In this document: piece after piece, positions 32,323-41,016 of the stretch
How positions within the stretch are numbered: position 1 is the first letter of the stretch
Layout: the number at the start of each line of letters is the position of its first letter
Position numbers and translations under genes: made by a program
Notes under the pieces: generated by a model
Told to the model about the DNA's origin: nothing
Databases searched by the model: none
What the model saw: only the letters and a program-made list of their open reading frames with translations
NCBI GenBank assembly: GCA_965371445.1
Contig: CBDUYN010000086.1
Span: 1-41,156 of the forward strand
Source of the DNA: DASWIG01 sp965371445
GTDB lineage: Bacteria > Acidobacteriota > Thermoanaerobaculia > Multivoradales > J023
Direction of reading: 5' to 3'
DNA: 41,156 nucleotides

Positions 32323-32372
32323 GCCCGCCGGCACGCCGGACCGCCAGGACACCGAACGACGAGACTCACCCC

Positions 32373-33035
32373 ATGGCCGGACTCTTCATCACCTTCGAAG
32401 GCATCGACGGCAGCGGCAAGAGCACCCACTTGAAGCGCGCCGTCGAGTGGCTGCGCGACGCCGGGCTTGCGATCCGCTACACCAAGGAGCCCGGCGGCAC
32501 GCCGCTCGGCGAGGCGATCCGCGAGATCTTTCTCGACCCGAGCCGCGACTCGATGGACGGACGGGTCGAGGCGATGCTCGTCTTCGCGAGCCGCCGCGTC
32601 CACCTCCTGGAGGTCGTCGAGCCGGCACTTGCGGCGGGCGAGCACGTGCTCTGCGACCGTTTCACCGACTCGTCACGGGTCTACCAGGGCGTGGGCCGGG
32701 GGCTCCCCGACGGCTGGATCGACGAGCTCGACCGGCTCGCCACCGGCGGAAAGAAGCCCGACCACACGCTCCTCTTTGATCTCACGCCCGAAACGGCCTA
32801 CGCTCGTGGCCAATCGCCCAAGCGCCGGGCCCGCGGCGACGTCGACCGCATCGACGCCGAGGAGCTGCCGTTTTACCAACGGGTCCGCGAGGCCTACCTG
32901 GCGCTCGTCCGAGAAGAGCCCGAGCGCTTCCACGTCATCGACTCGGACGGCGAAGCCGAAGCGACCTGGCGCCAGGTCGAGGACGTGTTGAGCAAGCTCC
33001 TGGAGGTCCCACTTCCGGAGGACCCACAGCCATGA
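32373..33035 (+). CDS. tmk: Thymidylate kinase
   Basis: The 220-residue enzyme phosphorylates dTMP to dTDP. It has the P-loop FEGIDGSGKSTHLKRA, the DR(F/Y) motif LCDRFTDSSRVYQG, the KEPGGTPLGEAIRE substrate segment and LLFDLTPETAYARGQ with the following Arg-rich lid. The length is normal. The start overlaps nothing upstream. The stop overlaps the start of the next gene, holB (ATGA), an arrangement found in many bacteria. Confidence 0.93.
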   Translation: MAGLFITFEGIDGSGKSTHLKRAVEWLRDAGLAIRYTKEPGGTPLGEAIREIFLDPSRDSMDGRVEAMLVFASRRVHLLEVVEPALAAGEHVLCDRFTDSSRVYQGVGRGLPDGWIDELDRLATGGKKPDHTLLFDLTPETAYARGQSPKRRARGDVDRIDAEELPFYQRVREAYLALVREEPERFHVIDSDGEAEATWRQVEDVLSKLLEVPLPEDPQP

Positions 33036-33865
33036 GCTTTGACGCCGCCCTCGACATGGCCCGCAGCGCCCGCCTCTATCCCTCGGTGATCCTCTACGGC
33101 ACGAGCTTCGAGAAGCGTTGCGAGGCGGCGGTGCAGTTCGGGAGGACGCTCCTCTGCGAGGCCAACGAGGGACGTCCCTGTGGCAAGTGCCGGCAATGCT
33201 CGCGCATTTTCTGGCCCGGGGACGCCGCGGAGAAGTTTCATCCCGACTTCCACGTGCTGGAGCGAGACCTCAGGACCTCGACGTCGGTCGAGGCCACGAA
33301 GGCCTTCCTGAGGACTACCGTCTCGACCCCCTTCGAGGCCCGCGGCCAGGTCTTCGCCCTCGCCGAGGCCGACACCCTGACGCCGGGAGCGGCCGACGCG
33401 CTCCTGAAGCTCCTCGAGGAGCCGCCGTCGCGCACGCCGCGGCACTTCCTGCTGCTCGCCGCCTCGCGGCTCGACCTGTCGCCGACGCTGCGCAGCCGCT
33501 CGCTGTCGATCTTCCTGGGCGGCGCCGAGGCCCTGGACGCCGAGCTCGTCGACGAGATCTCCGAGGACCTCGCCCCGATTCTCGACGCCTACTTCGCCAC
33601 CGCGTCCCCGGTCTATCTCCTGGCGGCGGCCGACGTCCTCGGCCGCGCCCCGGGCTGGGACGACACACGGGCCAAGAGGCCCTGGGCCACGGCGGCGGCC
33701 GCGGTGCTCTCCTACGCCCGGCGGCCGGAGCTCGGGCGTCCACGGCGGCGGGCTCTGCTGGCCCTCGCCGAGAGCCTCCTCGACGCCTGGCAGCACCGTC
33801 TGCGGGGCATCCCGGCAGCGCGCATCCTCGAAGGACAGATCTCCCGTCATCTCGCCGCGGCCTGA
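33032..33865 (+). CDS. holB: DNA polymerase III delta' subunit (clamp loader)
   Basis: The 277-residue protein has the delta' arrangement: a degenerate P-loop region (ILYGTSFEKRCEAA), the four-Cys zinc module (CEANEGRPCGKCRQCSRIFW), HPDFHVLERDLRTSTSVEAT, ALAEADTLTPGAADALLKLL and EEPPSRTPRHFLLLAASR with the sensor SRxxxxxPTLRSRS. The C-terminal helical domain is present but short. The degenerate Walker A is usual for delta', which does not hydrolyse ATP. The ATGA overlap with tmk means coupled translation. The open gene ends at 33865 and the next promoter follows at once. Confidence 0.85.
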   Translation: MSFDAALDMARSARLYPSVILYGTSFEKRCEAAVQFGRTLLCEANEGRPCGKCRQCSRIFWPGDAAEKFHPDFHVLERDLRTSTSVEATKAFLRTTVSTPFEARGQVFALAEADTLTPGAADALLKLLEEPPSRTPRHFLLLAASRLDLSPTLRSRSLSIFLGGAEALDAELVDEISEDLAPILDAYFATASPVYLLAAADVLGRAPGWDDTRAKRPWATAAAAVLSYARRPELGRPRRRALLALAESLLDAWQHRLRGIPAARILEGQISRHLAAA

Positions 33866-33889
33866 CGGCGGATAGCGACGCCCTATGAC

Positions 33890-33918
33890 TTGTCGTCCGG
33901 TAGCAAAGGCGTTAGAAT
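33890..33918 (+). promoter_or_regulatory. Promoter of the SurA-like/DsbA fusion gene
   Basis: TTGTCG (33890-33895) and TAGAAT (33913-33918) lie 17 bases apart. The leader to ATG 34011 is about 85 bases long. Confidence 0.6.
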
Positions 33919-33971
33919 GCCTTCCGCTGAACGTTACCTGGAAAGAGCTCGCCCGATTCAAAAAAGCCACT

Positions 33972-33990
33972 GTGCGGTAGTTTTCCGCAC
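33972..33990 (+). promoter_or_regulatory. Leader hairpin GTGCGG/CCGCAC
   Basis: Six-base arms around TAGTTTT in the leader of the fusion gene at 34011. A GGAGAG ribosome-binding site follows after it. A regulatory role is possible but not shown. Confidence 0.35.
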
Positions 33991-34010
33991 GTTCGACTGG
34001 AGAGTACCCG

Positions 34011-35066
34011 ATGGAAGACCGAACGAACCCCACACAGAGCACCTTGCGCCGACTCCTGCTTCTTGCGGGCAGCCTGGGAGTGGGAGCGGTGGGATGGTTC
34101 CTGCTCGGCCTGCCCGAGGCGGTAATCGCCGAGGAGCAGGCCGACGCCGGCAAGGCGATGGCACGCGTCGACGGGGTCGCGATCTCCGAAGACGAGATCC
34201 TGGAGCTTGCCGCCGCGGAGATCCTGAAGCTCAACCGCCAGCGTCACCAGGTCCTTGAGAGCATCGTCAACGCCAAGGTCCGTGAGCGCCTGCTCGAGCT
34301 CGGCGCCCAGAAAGTCGGCGTGACGACCGACAACTTCATCCTGAACGAGGTCCACGCCAAGACGTCGGCGGTCGACGCCGCCGAGGTCAACGCCTTCTAC
34401 GAAGCGCGCAAAGCCCGCATCCGCCAGCCGCTCGAACAGGCCGAGCCGCAGATCCGCGAGTTCCTCGCCATGGAGGCGCTGATCGCCCGCCTCGAGACCG
34501 AGCACGAGATCGACTACCTGCTCCAGCCGTTCCGGGTCGAGGTCGAAGCGACCGGCCCGGCGAAGGGTCCGGCCGACGCGCCGATCACCATCGTCGAGTT
34601 CTCCGACTTCCAGTGCCCCTACTGCAGCCGGGTCAATCCGTCGCTCCAGAAGGTCCGCGAGAGCTACGGCGAAAAGGTCCGGATCGTCTTCCGCCAGTTC
34701 CCGCTGGCGATCCACGCCGACGCGCCCAAGGCCAGCGAGGCGTCGCTGTGCGCCGCCGAGCAAGACGAGGGCCTCTTCTGGAAGCTCCACGACGCGATGT
34801 TCGCCGATCAGCACAACCTGAACGTCGCAAGCCTCAAGGAGAAGGCCACGGCGATCGAGGGCCTCGACAGCACCGCGTTCGCCGAGTGCCTCGGCTCCGA
34901 CCGCTTCGCCCAGCAGGTCGCGGACGACCTCAAGGCCGGCACCCGGGCCGGCGTCACCGGTACGCCGGCGTTTTTCGTCAACGGCCGCTTCATCTCGGGC
35001 GCCGCCGCCTTCGAGAGCTTCGCCAAGATCATCGACGACGAGCTCCAGCGCGCCGGCAAGGGCTAG
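34011..35066 (+). CDS. SurA-like N-terminal domain fused to DsbA-type thioredoxin domain, exported
   Basis: The 351-residue protein has an N-terminal membrane or signal segment (LRRLLLLAGSLGVGAVGWFL). A helical SurA-N-like region follows (ARVDGVAISEDEILELAAAE, NAKVRERLLELGAQKVGVTT). The C-terminal DsbA-like domain begins APITIVEFSDFQCPYCSRVN, with the active site Cys202-Pro-Tyr-Cys205, and contains RIVFRQFPLAIHADAPKASE and the cis-Pro loop GVTGTPAFFVNGRFISGA. It should form or shuffle disulfides in exported proteins, with the helical part likely acting as a holdase. Several secreted Cys-containing proteins in this window could be clients. Confidence 0.85.
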   Translation: MEDRTNPTQSTLRRLLLLAGSLGVGAVGWFLLGLPEAVIAEEQADAGKAMARVDGVAISEDEILELAAAEILKLNRQRHQVLESIVNAKVRERLLELGAQKVGVTTDNFILNEVHAKTSAVDAAEVNAFYEARKARIRQPLEQAEPQIREFLAMEALIARLETEHEIDYLLQPFRVEVEATGPAKGPADAPITIVEFSDFQCPYCSRVNPSLQKVRESYGEKVRIVFRQFPLAIHADAPKASEASLCAAEQDEGLFWKLHDAMFADQHNLNVASLKEKATAIEGLDSTAFAECLGSDRFAQQVADDLKAGTRAGVTGTPAFFVNGRFISGAAAFESFAKIIDDELQRAGKG

Positions 35067-35168
35067 GAGAGCGTACCGTCTTGGCTTTGTAGGGGTGCAA
35101 CCAGGGTGCCCACGTCCGCCGTTGGACGGGAGCGGCGATCATCTGGGAAGCCGGAAAGGATCTTTGGT

Positions 35169-35555
35169 ATGCCGGAAGGACAAGGCAAAATCCTGGTCGT
35201 CGACGACAACGAGATCGTCCTCGAGGTGGTCCGCATGAACATGGAGGACAAGGGCTTCGAGGTGGAGACGCTGCAAAGCGCCTTCCAGCTGACCCAGGCG
35301 ATCAGGGAGATGCAGCCCGACGTCATCCTCCTCGACGTCAACATGCCGGCCCTGCGCGGCGACAAAGCGGCTTTGATCTTGAAGCAGCGGTCCTTCTCCA
35401 AGGACATCCCGGTGCTCCTCTACTCCGACATGGAAGAGACGGAGCTGGAGGCCCTGGTTGAAGAGACCGGCGCGAAGGGATACGTCCAGAAGACGGCGGA
35501 CGCCGAGGCCCTCGCCAACGCCTTGCGGCAGCAGCTGGAGGCGAAGGGGGGCTGA
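35169..35555 (+). CDS. Single-domain response regulator (CheY-like)
   Basis: The 128-residue receiver domain has acidic pair DDN at 12-14, phospho-acceptor Asp56 in VILLDVNMP, and Lys in GYVQKTADAEAL. There is no output domain. The preceding AAGGA suits ATG 35169; an upstream ATG at 35106 would add an unrelated leader. The stop overlaps the next start by one base (TGATG), so it is co-translated with a receiver-HPt protein. No histidine kinase gene is seen in the window. Confidence 0.88.
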   Translation: MPEGQGKILVVDDNEIVLEVVRMNMEDKGFEVETLQSAFQLTQAIREMQPDVILLDVNMPALRGDKAALILKQRSFSKDIPVLLYSDMEETELEALVEETGAKGYVQKTADAEALANALRQQLEAKGG

Positions 35556-36310
35556 TGAGCGCGCGCGTCCTGGTGGCCGAGGACAACCCGGTGAGCCGGA
35601 CGATCCTGGAGCGCCAGCTCGCCGAGATGGGCCTGGAAGTCGACACGGCCACGAACGGCCACGAGGCCCTGGAAGCGATCGCCCGGACGAGCTACGACGC
35701 GATCTTCATGGACTGCCACATGCCCGAGATGGACGGCTTCGAAGCGGCACGGCAGATCCGCGGCCTGGAAGAGGCGGAATCGAGGACACCCATCATCGCG
35801 GTCACCGCGACGGCAGCCGAAGCCGACGAGTACTTGGAGGCCGGCATGGACGAAGGGCTCTTGAAGCCCATCCCTCCCGACGAGCTCGCCGCGGTCCTCG
35901 CTCGCTACCTGGAGGGATGGGGAGACACCGGGACGGCGCCGCCGGCTCTCGCCCCGAAATCGCTTGAGAACCTGCGCCGGATCGGCGAGCGGCGCGGAAG
36001 CGAGGCGCTCGCCCGGCTCACGAACCTCTGCCTCACGCAGATCCCGGAGCGCCTCCGAACGCTTCGCGAAGCGGTCGCGGCGGGCAACTCGGAAGGCGTC
36101 GAGGAAAACGCCCACTTCGTCAAAGGGACGGCACGTTCGCTGGGGGCGCAAGACCTCGCCGAGCGTTGTCACGAGTTGGAGAAAAGCGGCAAGGCGGGCG
36201 AGCTCGAAAACGCCGAGCGCCAGCTCGACGCGGTCGACGAGGAGTATGCACGCCTGGAGCAGGAGCTCCTGGCGCTGCTCGCCGAGCACGGCGGCTCGAC
36301 CGACGGATGA
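35555..36310 (+). CDS. Receiver-HPt hybrid protein
   Basis: The 251-residue protein joins a receiver domain (VLVAEDNPVSRTILERQL; phospho-acceptor Asp53 in IFMDCHMPEMDGFEAARQIR; Lys in LLKPIPPDEL) to a C-terminal HPt domain. The HPt signature is ENAHFVKGTARSLGAQDLAE with His187. Together with the preceding CheY-like protein it can form a phosphorelay, His187 passing phosphate to Asp56 of the other regulator or the reverse. The linker is Pro/Ala-rich. The orphan kinase feeding this relay is outside the window. Translation is coupled to the previous gene by a 1-base overlap. Confidence 0.88.
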   Translation: MSARVLVAEDNPVSRTILERQLAEMGLEVDTATNGHEALEAIARTSYDAIFMDCHMPEMDGFEAARQIRGLEEAESRTPIIAVTATAAEADEYLEAGMDEGLLKPIPPDELAAVLARYLEGWGDTGTAPPALAPKSLENLRRIGERRGSEALARLTNLCLTQIPERLRTLREAVAAGNSEGVEENAHFVKGTARSLGAQDLAERCHELEKSGKAGELENAERQLDAVDEEYARLEQELLALLAEHGGSTDG

Positions 36311-36417
36311 GAGCCGGTCTCGAAGGCTTGACGACGGGTTTTCAAACGAAAGGCGCTCGTCGAGCCTCCGAGACGAGCCCTGAGGGCTTCACATCTCCCC
36401 GACTCCCTTGGCGGGTG

Positions 36418-36423
36418 TAGAAT
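36418..36423 (+). promoter_or_regulatory. -10 element TAGAAT of the S41 peptidase gene
   Basis: TAGAAT ends six bases before ATG 36430 with no Shine-Dalgarno sequence: a leaderless arrangement. Confidence 0.5.
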
Positions 36424-36429
36424 CGTGCC

Positions 36430-37971
36430 ATGACGTCACGAAGCACGCCGATCCTGACCGTCCTGGCGCTCGTCGCCGCCACCGCTCATGGCGACGGCGT
36501 CGTCTCCTGTGCCGACCGGGCCATGGAGAGGCCCCACGTCCTCTCCCACCAGGGCGCCGAGCTCGTCCTCTTGGAGACGATGTGGGGGACCGTCTACCAG
36601 GACATGCGCTACGTGGTCATGCCGCCCCACCTGACCCAATCCTTGGAGCTGTGCCTGGCCAAGGCGCGGACGGTCGACGCCGAGGCCTGGCGCGCCGTCG
36701 CGGCGCTCGGGATGTCCACGGCGCGGCTCGACGCTCAGATCTGGGACGTCACCACACGCTTTGGCGACGCCGTACGTATCGACACCGTGACCTCCCTCGA
36801 CACCCCGCCGTGGGAGATGGTCGAGGCGATCAACGCCTGGCTCTCGGAGCAAGTCGCCGAGGAGGAACGGACCGCGTTCCGCAACGCCCTCTGGACGCTC
36901 TGGGTGGAGTCGCTCCTCGCCTCCCTGCCCAAGGAGATGTGGGGCTACGACGTCACCCCCTGGAACGGCTACACCTACGCCGACGAGGTCCGCGAAATCC
37001 GCGCGGCCTTCAGGGACACGAATCGGAAGAGCCACCAGCCGGATTTTTCGCCGATCGTCCTCGGCGGACGGATCCGCGTCAGCGGCGTCCGCGACGAGTT
37101 GCTGGCCGCTTTTGACAACCTCGAGATCACCCATTGGGACGGACGTACGCTCGCCGAGTGGGGGCGAGACGAGCTCCTCGACTACTGGGTCCGCGACGCG
37201 CCTTTCGAGTACACGTTCCGGGTCAAGGACCGGCCGGAACCGATCTCCGCCCGGTCCAAGGGCTACGGCCCCTGGGACGTCGCGATCGGTTTCCTCGACA
37301 AGATCGCCTACGTCCGGGTCGCGGAATTCTTGCCGGTGACGGCCAAGAGGTTCGGCGAGTGGGTCCTGCCGCCGATCCACGAATTCGACCTCAAGGGTCT
37401 GATCGTCGACCTGCGCGGCAACCCGGGAGGCCATTCGCAACCGGAAGCCCTCGACCTCCTCTTCGAGGCCGGCGTGACGGTGATGAGCAACCGCACGACG
37501 ACGAGGCGAGAGCCCCAGCGCCATGTCAGCGCCGAGGGCTACTATGCCGACGTGCCCCTCGTCGTCCTGATCGACGGCGAAACGGGGTCGATGGCGGAGG
37601 TTTTTGCCGCGGCGGTCCGCCAGCATGACCGGGGCGTCCTGATCGGGCAGCGGACATGGGGCAAGGCGGCGGGCCAGGCCCTCTACCCGATACAGCAGGA
37701 GGGCATCCTGCGCGTGACCACCCAGCTCTCCCTCTATCCCGGCACCGAGGAGTCGTGGAGCGGTGAGGGCATCCCACCGCACATCGAGATTGCGCCGGGC
37801 GAGCACACCGAGACGGTCTCCCGCATACTGCGGCGTCCGGTGACCGACGTCGAGCGGCTGTACTCGGAAGATCCGGTCTTTCGCCATGCGGTCGCGCTGT
37901 TCAGGGACACCCCGGCGGCGAAGGAGTGGGAGCACCTGCTGCGTCCGGTGGTGCCGGAGGCGGGACGTTGA
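36430..37971 (+). CDS. S41 family peptidase (C-terminal-processing type), secreted
   Basis: The 513-residue protein has a signal peptide (about 1-22, ILTVLALVAATAHGDG), a helical N-terminal part (DMRYVVMPPHLTQSLELCLA) and a core with the S41 motifs. GLIVDLRGNPGGHSQPEAL is the substrate-cradle strand. The catalytic Ser lies in DGETGSMAEVFAAAV (about 387), and the Lys exactly 25 residues later in RTWGKAAGQA, the Ser-Lys dyad spacing of tail-specific proteases. A PDZ domain is not evident. The gene ends directly against the drmD-like remnant. Confidence 0.82.
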   Translation: MTSRSTPILTVLALVAATAHGDGVVSCADRAMERPHVLSHQGAELVLLETMWGTVYQDMRYVVMPPHLTQSLELCLAKARTVDAEAWRAVAALGMSTARLDAQIWDVTTRFGDAVRIDTVTSLDTPPWEMVEAINAWLSEQVAEEERTAFRNALWTLWVESLLASLPKEMWGYDVTPWNGYTYADEVREIRAAFRDTNRKSHQPDFSPIVLGGRIRVSGVRDELLAAFDNLEITHWDGRTLAEWGRDELLDYWVRDAPFEYTFRVKDRPEPISARSKGYGPWDVAIGFLDKIAYVRVAEFLPVTAKRFGEWVLPPIHEFDLKGLIVDLRGNPGGHSQPEALDLLFEAGVTVMSNRTTTRREPQRHVSAEGYYADVPLVVLIDGETGSMAEVFAAAVRQHDRGVLIGQRTWGKAAGQALYPIQQEGILRVTTQLSLYPGTEESWSGEGIPPHIEIAPGEHTETVSRILRRPVTDVERLYSEDPVFRHAVALFRDTPAAKEWEHLLRPVVPEAGR

Positions 37972-37972
37972 G

Positions 37973-39851
37973 AAATACCAGCTCATCGACGCCCTCGCAG
38001 GGTCTCGCGCCTTTCGGCTCGACCAGTGGCTCGCCGACTTCTACCGCGACCGCCTCAAAGAGCTCTGCCAGGACCTCGACCTCGACGACTCCGGACGCGC
38101 CAAGGCCGATATCGTCGAGCGCCTGATGGGCAAGACCGCCGCGCCACAAACCACAACACCTCGGAGTCACCAGGTGGACTCAACTCCGGTCCAAAACGCC
38201 GCCACCGCCACCATCCCGGCACCCGCACGCCTGGCCGACCGCCCCCCGTTCCACGACTACAAGACCCTCGACGGAGCGGACCTCACCGCCGGCTTCATCG
38301 TCCGCGTCCGATCCCGCCAATACCTCGTAGAAGACGTCGTCCCGAGCCCCGAGCCGACCCACGCCACCCTCGTCCACCTCTCCTGCCTCGAGGACGACGC
38401 CCAGGGCGAGCCCCTCGAGGTGCTCTGGGAGCACGAGGTCGACGCCCAGGTCGTCGGCGCCACCTCCTGGGACACCATCGCCAGCCGCGGCTTCGACGCG
38501 CCACGACTCTTCTCGGCCTACCTACACACCCTGCGCTGGCACTGCGTCTCCTCCACCAACGCCAACCTTTTCCAGGCCCCGTACCGCGCCGGCATCGAGG
38601 TCGACCGCAAGCTGCAACGCGCCAAGCAGGTCCGCTGTCACTTCTACGTCCTGCCGCAGCGCGCCGAGGACCGCGTCCTCGACGTCATCGTCGCCAAGAC
38701 GGCGCGCATCCACCAGGAATTGGGCAGCCTCTCCCCCGTCATCGAGCGGCGCCTCGACAGCCTCTTGCGCGACGGGATCCGGCACGAAAATCTCTCCGAA
38801 GTCACCGCGGCGATCGAAAACGTCGACCAGGACCGTGTCGACCAGGAGCGCTCAGGACGGGCCAGGATGAGCGTCGTGGCCGAGGAGCTCGAAGAAAGCC
38901 GCGAGCGGCGCGACGCCCTCCTCGCCCAGCAGAAGCGTCTCGAAGGCCTCCTCAAGGACTCCCGCGACTGGATCGGGCTCGACGACCGACACTTCCGCGA
39001 CGCCCTCTCCGCCGCCCTCGAGGTCGTCGGGACCGAGGGCCTGAAACCCCTCGACGCCGCCGAAGCGGCCCGCGACCCCACCACCGCACGCTGGGAGATC
39101 CCCACCCTGCACCAACGCATGGGAGCCGACCCGACCTGGGCCGTGACCCTCGACTCCCTGCGCGCCGCGCCAAAAGGGACAGACGCCCTGGGACTGGCGA
39201 CGCGAAGCGCCCATCCGTCCCGTCGTCTTTCGTGATCCCGGCACCCTCGACGGTGAGGTCGTCCACCTGCACCTCGAGCACCGGGTCGTGCAACGGCTCC
39301 TCGGACGCTTCATGTCCCAGGGCTTTCTGCACGACGAGCTGACCCGCGCCTGCGTCGTCCGCACGGACGATCCGCTCCCCCGGGTCCTCGCCCTCGGGCG
39401 CCTCTCCCTCTACGGCACCGGCGCCTCGCGCCTGCACGACGAGATCCTCGCCGTCGCCGCCGAGTGGAGCGACCCGGCCGCACGCGGACGCGCCAAGCTC
39501 CGGCCCCTGGCCCCCTCGAACGACGCGCCGACGTCCACGCGAAACGCGCCGAACCTCGCCCGACGCGGCGAAACCGAGGCCGAAGAGATGAAGGCCATCC
39601 TCGAGGCCCAACGCGAACGCATCCGCAAACAGGAAGAGAAGGTCCGGGAGGACGAACGACAGCTCAAGCTGGCCTTCAGCAAAGACGAGCAACGACAGCT
39701 CGCCGCCGACCGACGCCACTGGACGACCCGACTGGAAAGCCTGGAGCAGGAGCTCGTCGACGAGCCCGAACGCGTCCGGAAGACCTACGAGGTCAAAGCT
39801 CGACGCGTCGAGCCCGTCGGCATCGTCTACCTGTGGCCGGTCTCGAGCTAG
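37973..39851 (+). pseudogene. drmD: DISARM-type SNF2 helicase (drmD-like), motor deleted and frameshifted
   Basis: The frame lacks a start codon and begins KYQLIDALAGSRAFRLDQWL, with a SAP-like segment (RLKELCQDLDLDDSGRAKAD). Then comes GFIVRVRSRQYLVEDVVPSP, LVHLSCLEDDAQGEPLEVLW and NANLFQAPYRAGIEV, which is the DrmD N-terminus. At about 38600 it jumps straight to DRKLQRAKQVRCHFYVLPQR, which in DrmD follows helicase motif VI (RNGRIDRK). Both RecA domains, Walker motifs included, are missing, in frame. A frameshift near 39165 separates DSLRAA from PRQKGQTPWDWRREAPIRPV; the tail (LHLEHRVVQRLLGRFMSQGF) runs to 39851. DrmD family knowledge is from DISARM class 1. Confidence 0.65.
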
Positions 39852-39904
39852 ACCACTGCGTTGAGAGCTGGTAGACTGCTGCCGCCGAAGGGACCAAGCC
39901 CACC

Positions 39905-40363
39905 ATGGGAAACGCTGAGAAACAGAGACTCTACCTTGACGTCTGTACCTTGTGCCGACCGTTCGACGACCAGACAGCGATGCGGATCCGGCTCGAAACA
40001 GATGCCTACCACCTGATCCTCCAAGCCCTCCAGAACCGTTCCTTCGGGCTGGTCGTGTCGCCAGTTCATTACCAAGAGGTCAATGCGTCAGACAACCCGC
40101 AGGAGAAGCACGAAATCCTGTCGTTATTGAAGAGACTTGGTACCGAGGCGCGCTGCGATGTCACGAAAGTCAGAAACAGAGCCGAAGACCTGCACTCGAA
40201 GAGCTTCGGAGTCGCCGACGCCGCGCACGTGGCATTCTCCGAAGCGACAGCAGACTACTTCATCTCTTGCGACGACAGACTGCTCAAGAAATGCCGAAAG
40301 ATCGCTCCTCAGGTCAATCCGCGAAATCCGGTGGAATTCTGCATCGAAAAGGATCTGAAATGA
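39905..40363 (+). CDS. PIN-domain ribonuclease toxin
   Basis: The 152-residue protein has the PIN pattern of four acidic residues: Asp12 (LYLDVCTLCRPF), Glu58 (VHYQEVNAS), Asp105 (GVADAAHVAF) and Asp123 (FISCDDRLLKK). VapC-type PIN toxins cut tRNA or rRNA. G/C content is lower than in the surrounding genes and codons are mixed, a sign of transfer. AAGGGA lies upstream. The stop overlaps the start of the next small gene (ATGA), so the two form a module; in contrast to the usual order the toxin comes first. Confidence 0.8.
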   Translation: MGNAEKQRLYLDVCTLCRPFDDQTAMRIRLETDAYHLILQALQNRSFGLVVSPVHYQEVNASDNPQEKHEILSLLKRLGTEARCDVTKVRNRAEDLHSKSFGVADAAHVAFSEATADYFISCDDRLLKKCRKIAPQVNPRNPVEFCIEKDLK

Positions 40364-40578
40364 AAGCTAGCACGTTTGTAGACGAAGACCAATTGGTCGC
40401 ACAAGCCGTCGATCTCCTTGTCGATAAGCTGGGACCCGTAGAGGCAGGCCGATTCCTTTCCCTTCCTCGAAGAAAACGCATGGAATCCGTCCAAAGGCAT
40501 CGACTATGGCAGTCGAAGCTCGATAAGGACGATTTTTTCGACGAGGTCTTTGGTGGACCGCCGGTCATTTCTTCCTAA
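40360..40578 (+). CDS. Small protein paired with the PIN toxin (putative antitoxin)
   Basis: The 72-residue product reads MKASTFVDEDQLVAQAVDLL, then LGPVEAGRFLSLPRRKRMES and KLDKDDFFDEVFGG. It is helical and charged, as expected of a small partner that wraps a PIN toxin. The start at 40360 overlaps the PIN stop by three bases. The role as antitoxin rests on this pairing and size, not on a recognised DNA-binding domain. The DNA is poorer in G/C than the neighbours, as for the PIN gene. Confidence 0.6.
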   Translation: MKASTFVDEDQLVAQAVDLLVDKLGPVEAGRFLSLPRRKRMESVQRHRLWQSKLDKDDFFDEVFGGPPVISS

Positions 40579-40872
40579 GCGTCCGCACTGAAGGGCGCCC
40601 GATGGCAAGAACAGATCCTGAGCTCGCTGCCCACAGAGCCTGGCTGGGACTCCTCCAGCCCGTGGGGCTCGTCGTCTCGCCGCCCGCGTTACCGCTGGCC
40701 CGAGGACGTCCACGACGAAGTCCTCGCCAGGCTGCTCGACCTCAACCAGAAGCGCGCCGAGGAGGAACGGCTTGCCGGGCTGACGGCGGAGCCCAAGAAG
40801 AAGGTGCCGAAGAAGGCGAAGGCAGCCAAGAAGGCGAAGAAGGCGTCGGCAGACCAGGGGAAGTTGTTCTAG
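40579..40872 (+). pseudogene. C-terminal fragment, possibly of a DISARM methylase (drmMI-like)
   Basis: The frame is open from a stop at 40576-40578 but has no start codon. It reads RYRWPEDVHDEVLARLLDLN, then QKRAEEERLAGL and a Lys-rich tail (KKKVPKKAKAAKKAKKASAD) ending QGKLF. This ending resembles those of large N6-adenine methylases found after drmD in DISARM class 1; the match is from memory and only moderate. An overlapping frame from 40602 gives an unnatural peptide. Its position after the drmD-like remnant supports the idea of a dismantled system. Confidence 0.35.
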
Positions 40873-41016
40873 CCTCTCATCTGAGTTTCTACGCAGAAAC
40901 GAGAATCTTCTACTGGGAGCACCGGCGTCCCGCCGGCCGCGGTGAGGGTCAATCCAGCGGTCCAGTTGTTCCGCGTCCGCGGTGAGGACCCGGGAGCCGA
41001 CGTGCGGCAGGAGGGT
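40873..41016 (+). other. Region before the repeat array, with an open frame leading into it
   Basis: After a stop near 40884, a frame is open to the window end. It reads VRVNPAVQLFRVRGEDPGAD and then the 14-residue repeats. A GTG near 40942 could start it. The family is not recognised, and the frame may simply be an uninterrupted pass through non-coding DNA. Confidence 0.3.

Noticed and set aside
36436..37986. 516-codon minus-strand frame antisense to the S41 peptidase
   Set aside because: Shadow of a gene with exact Ser-x25-Lys spacing; composition is unnatural.
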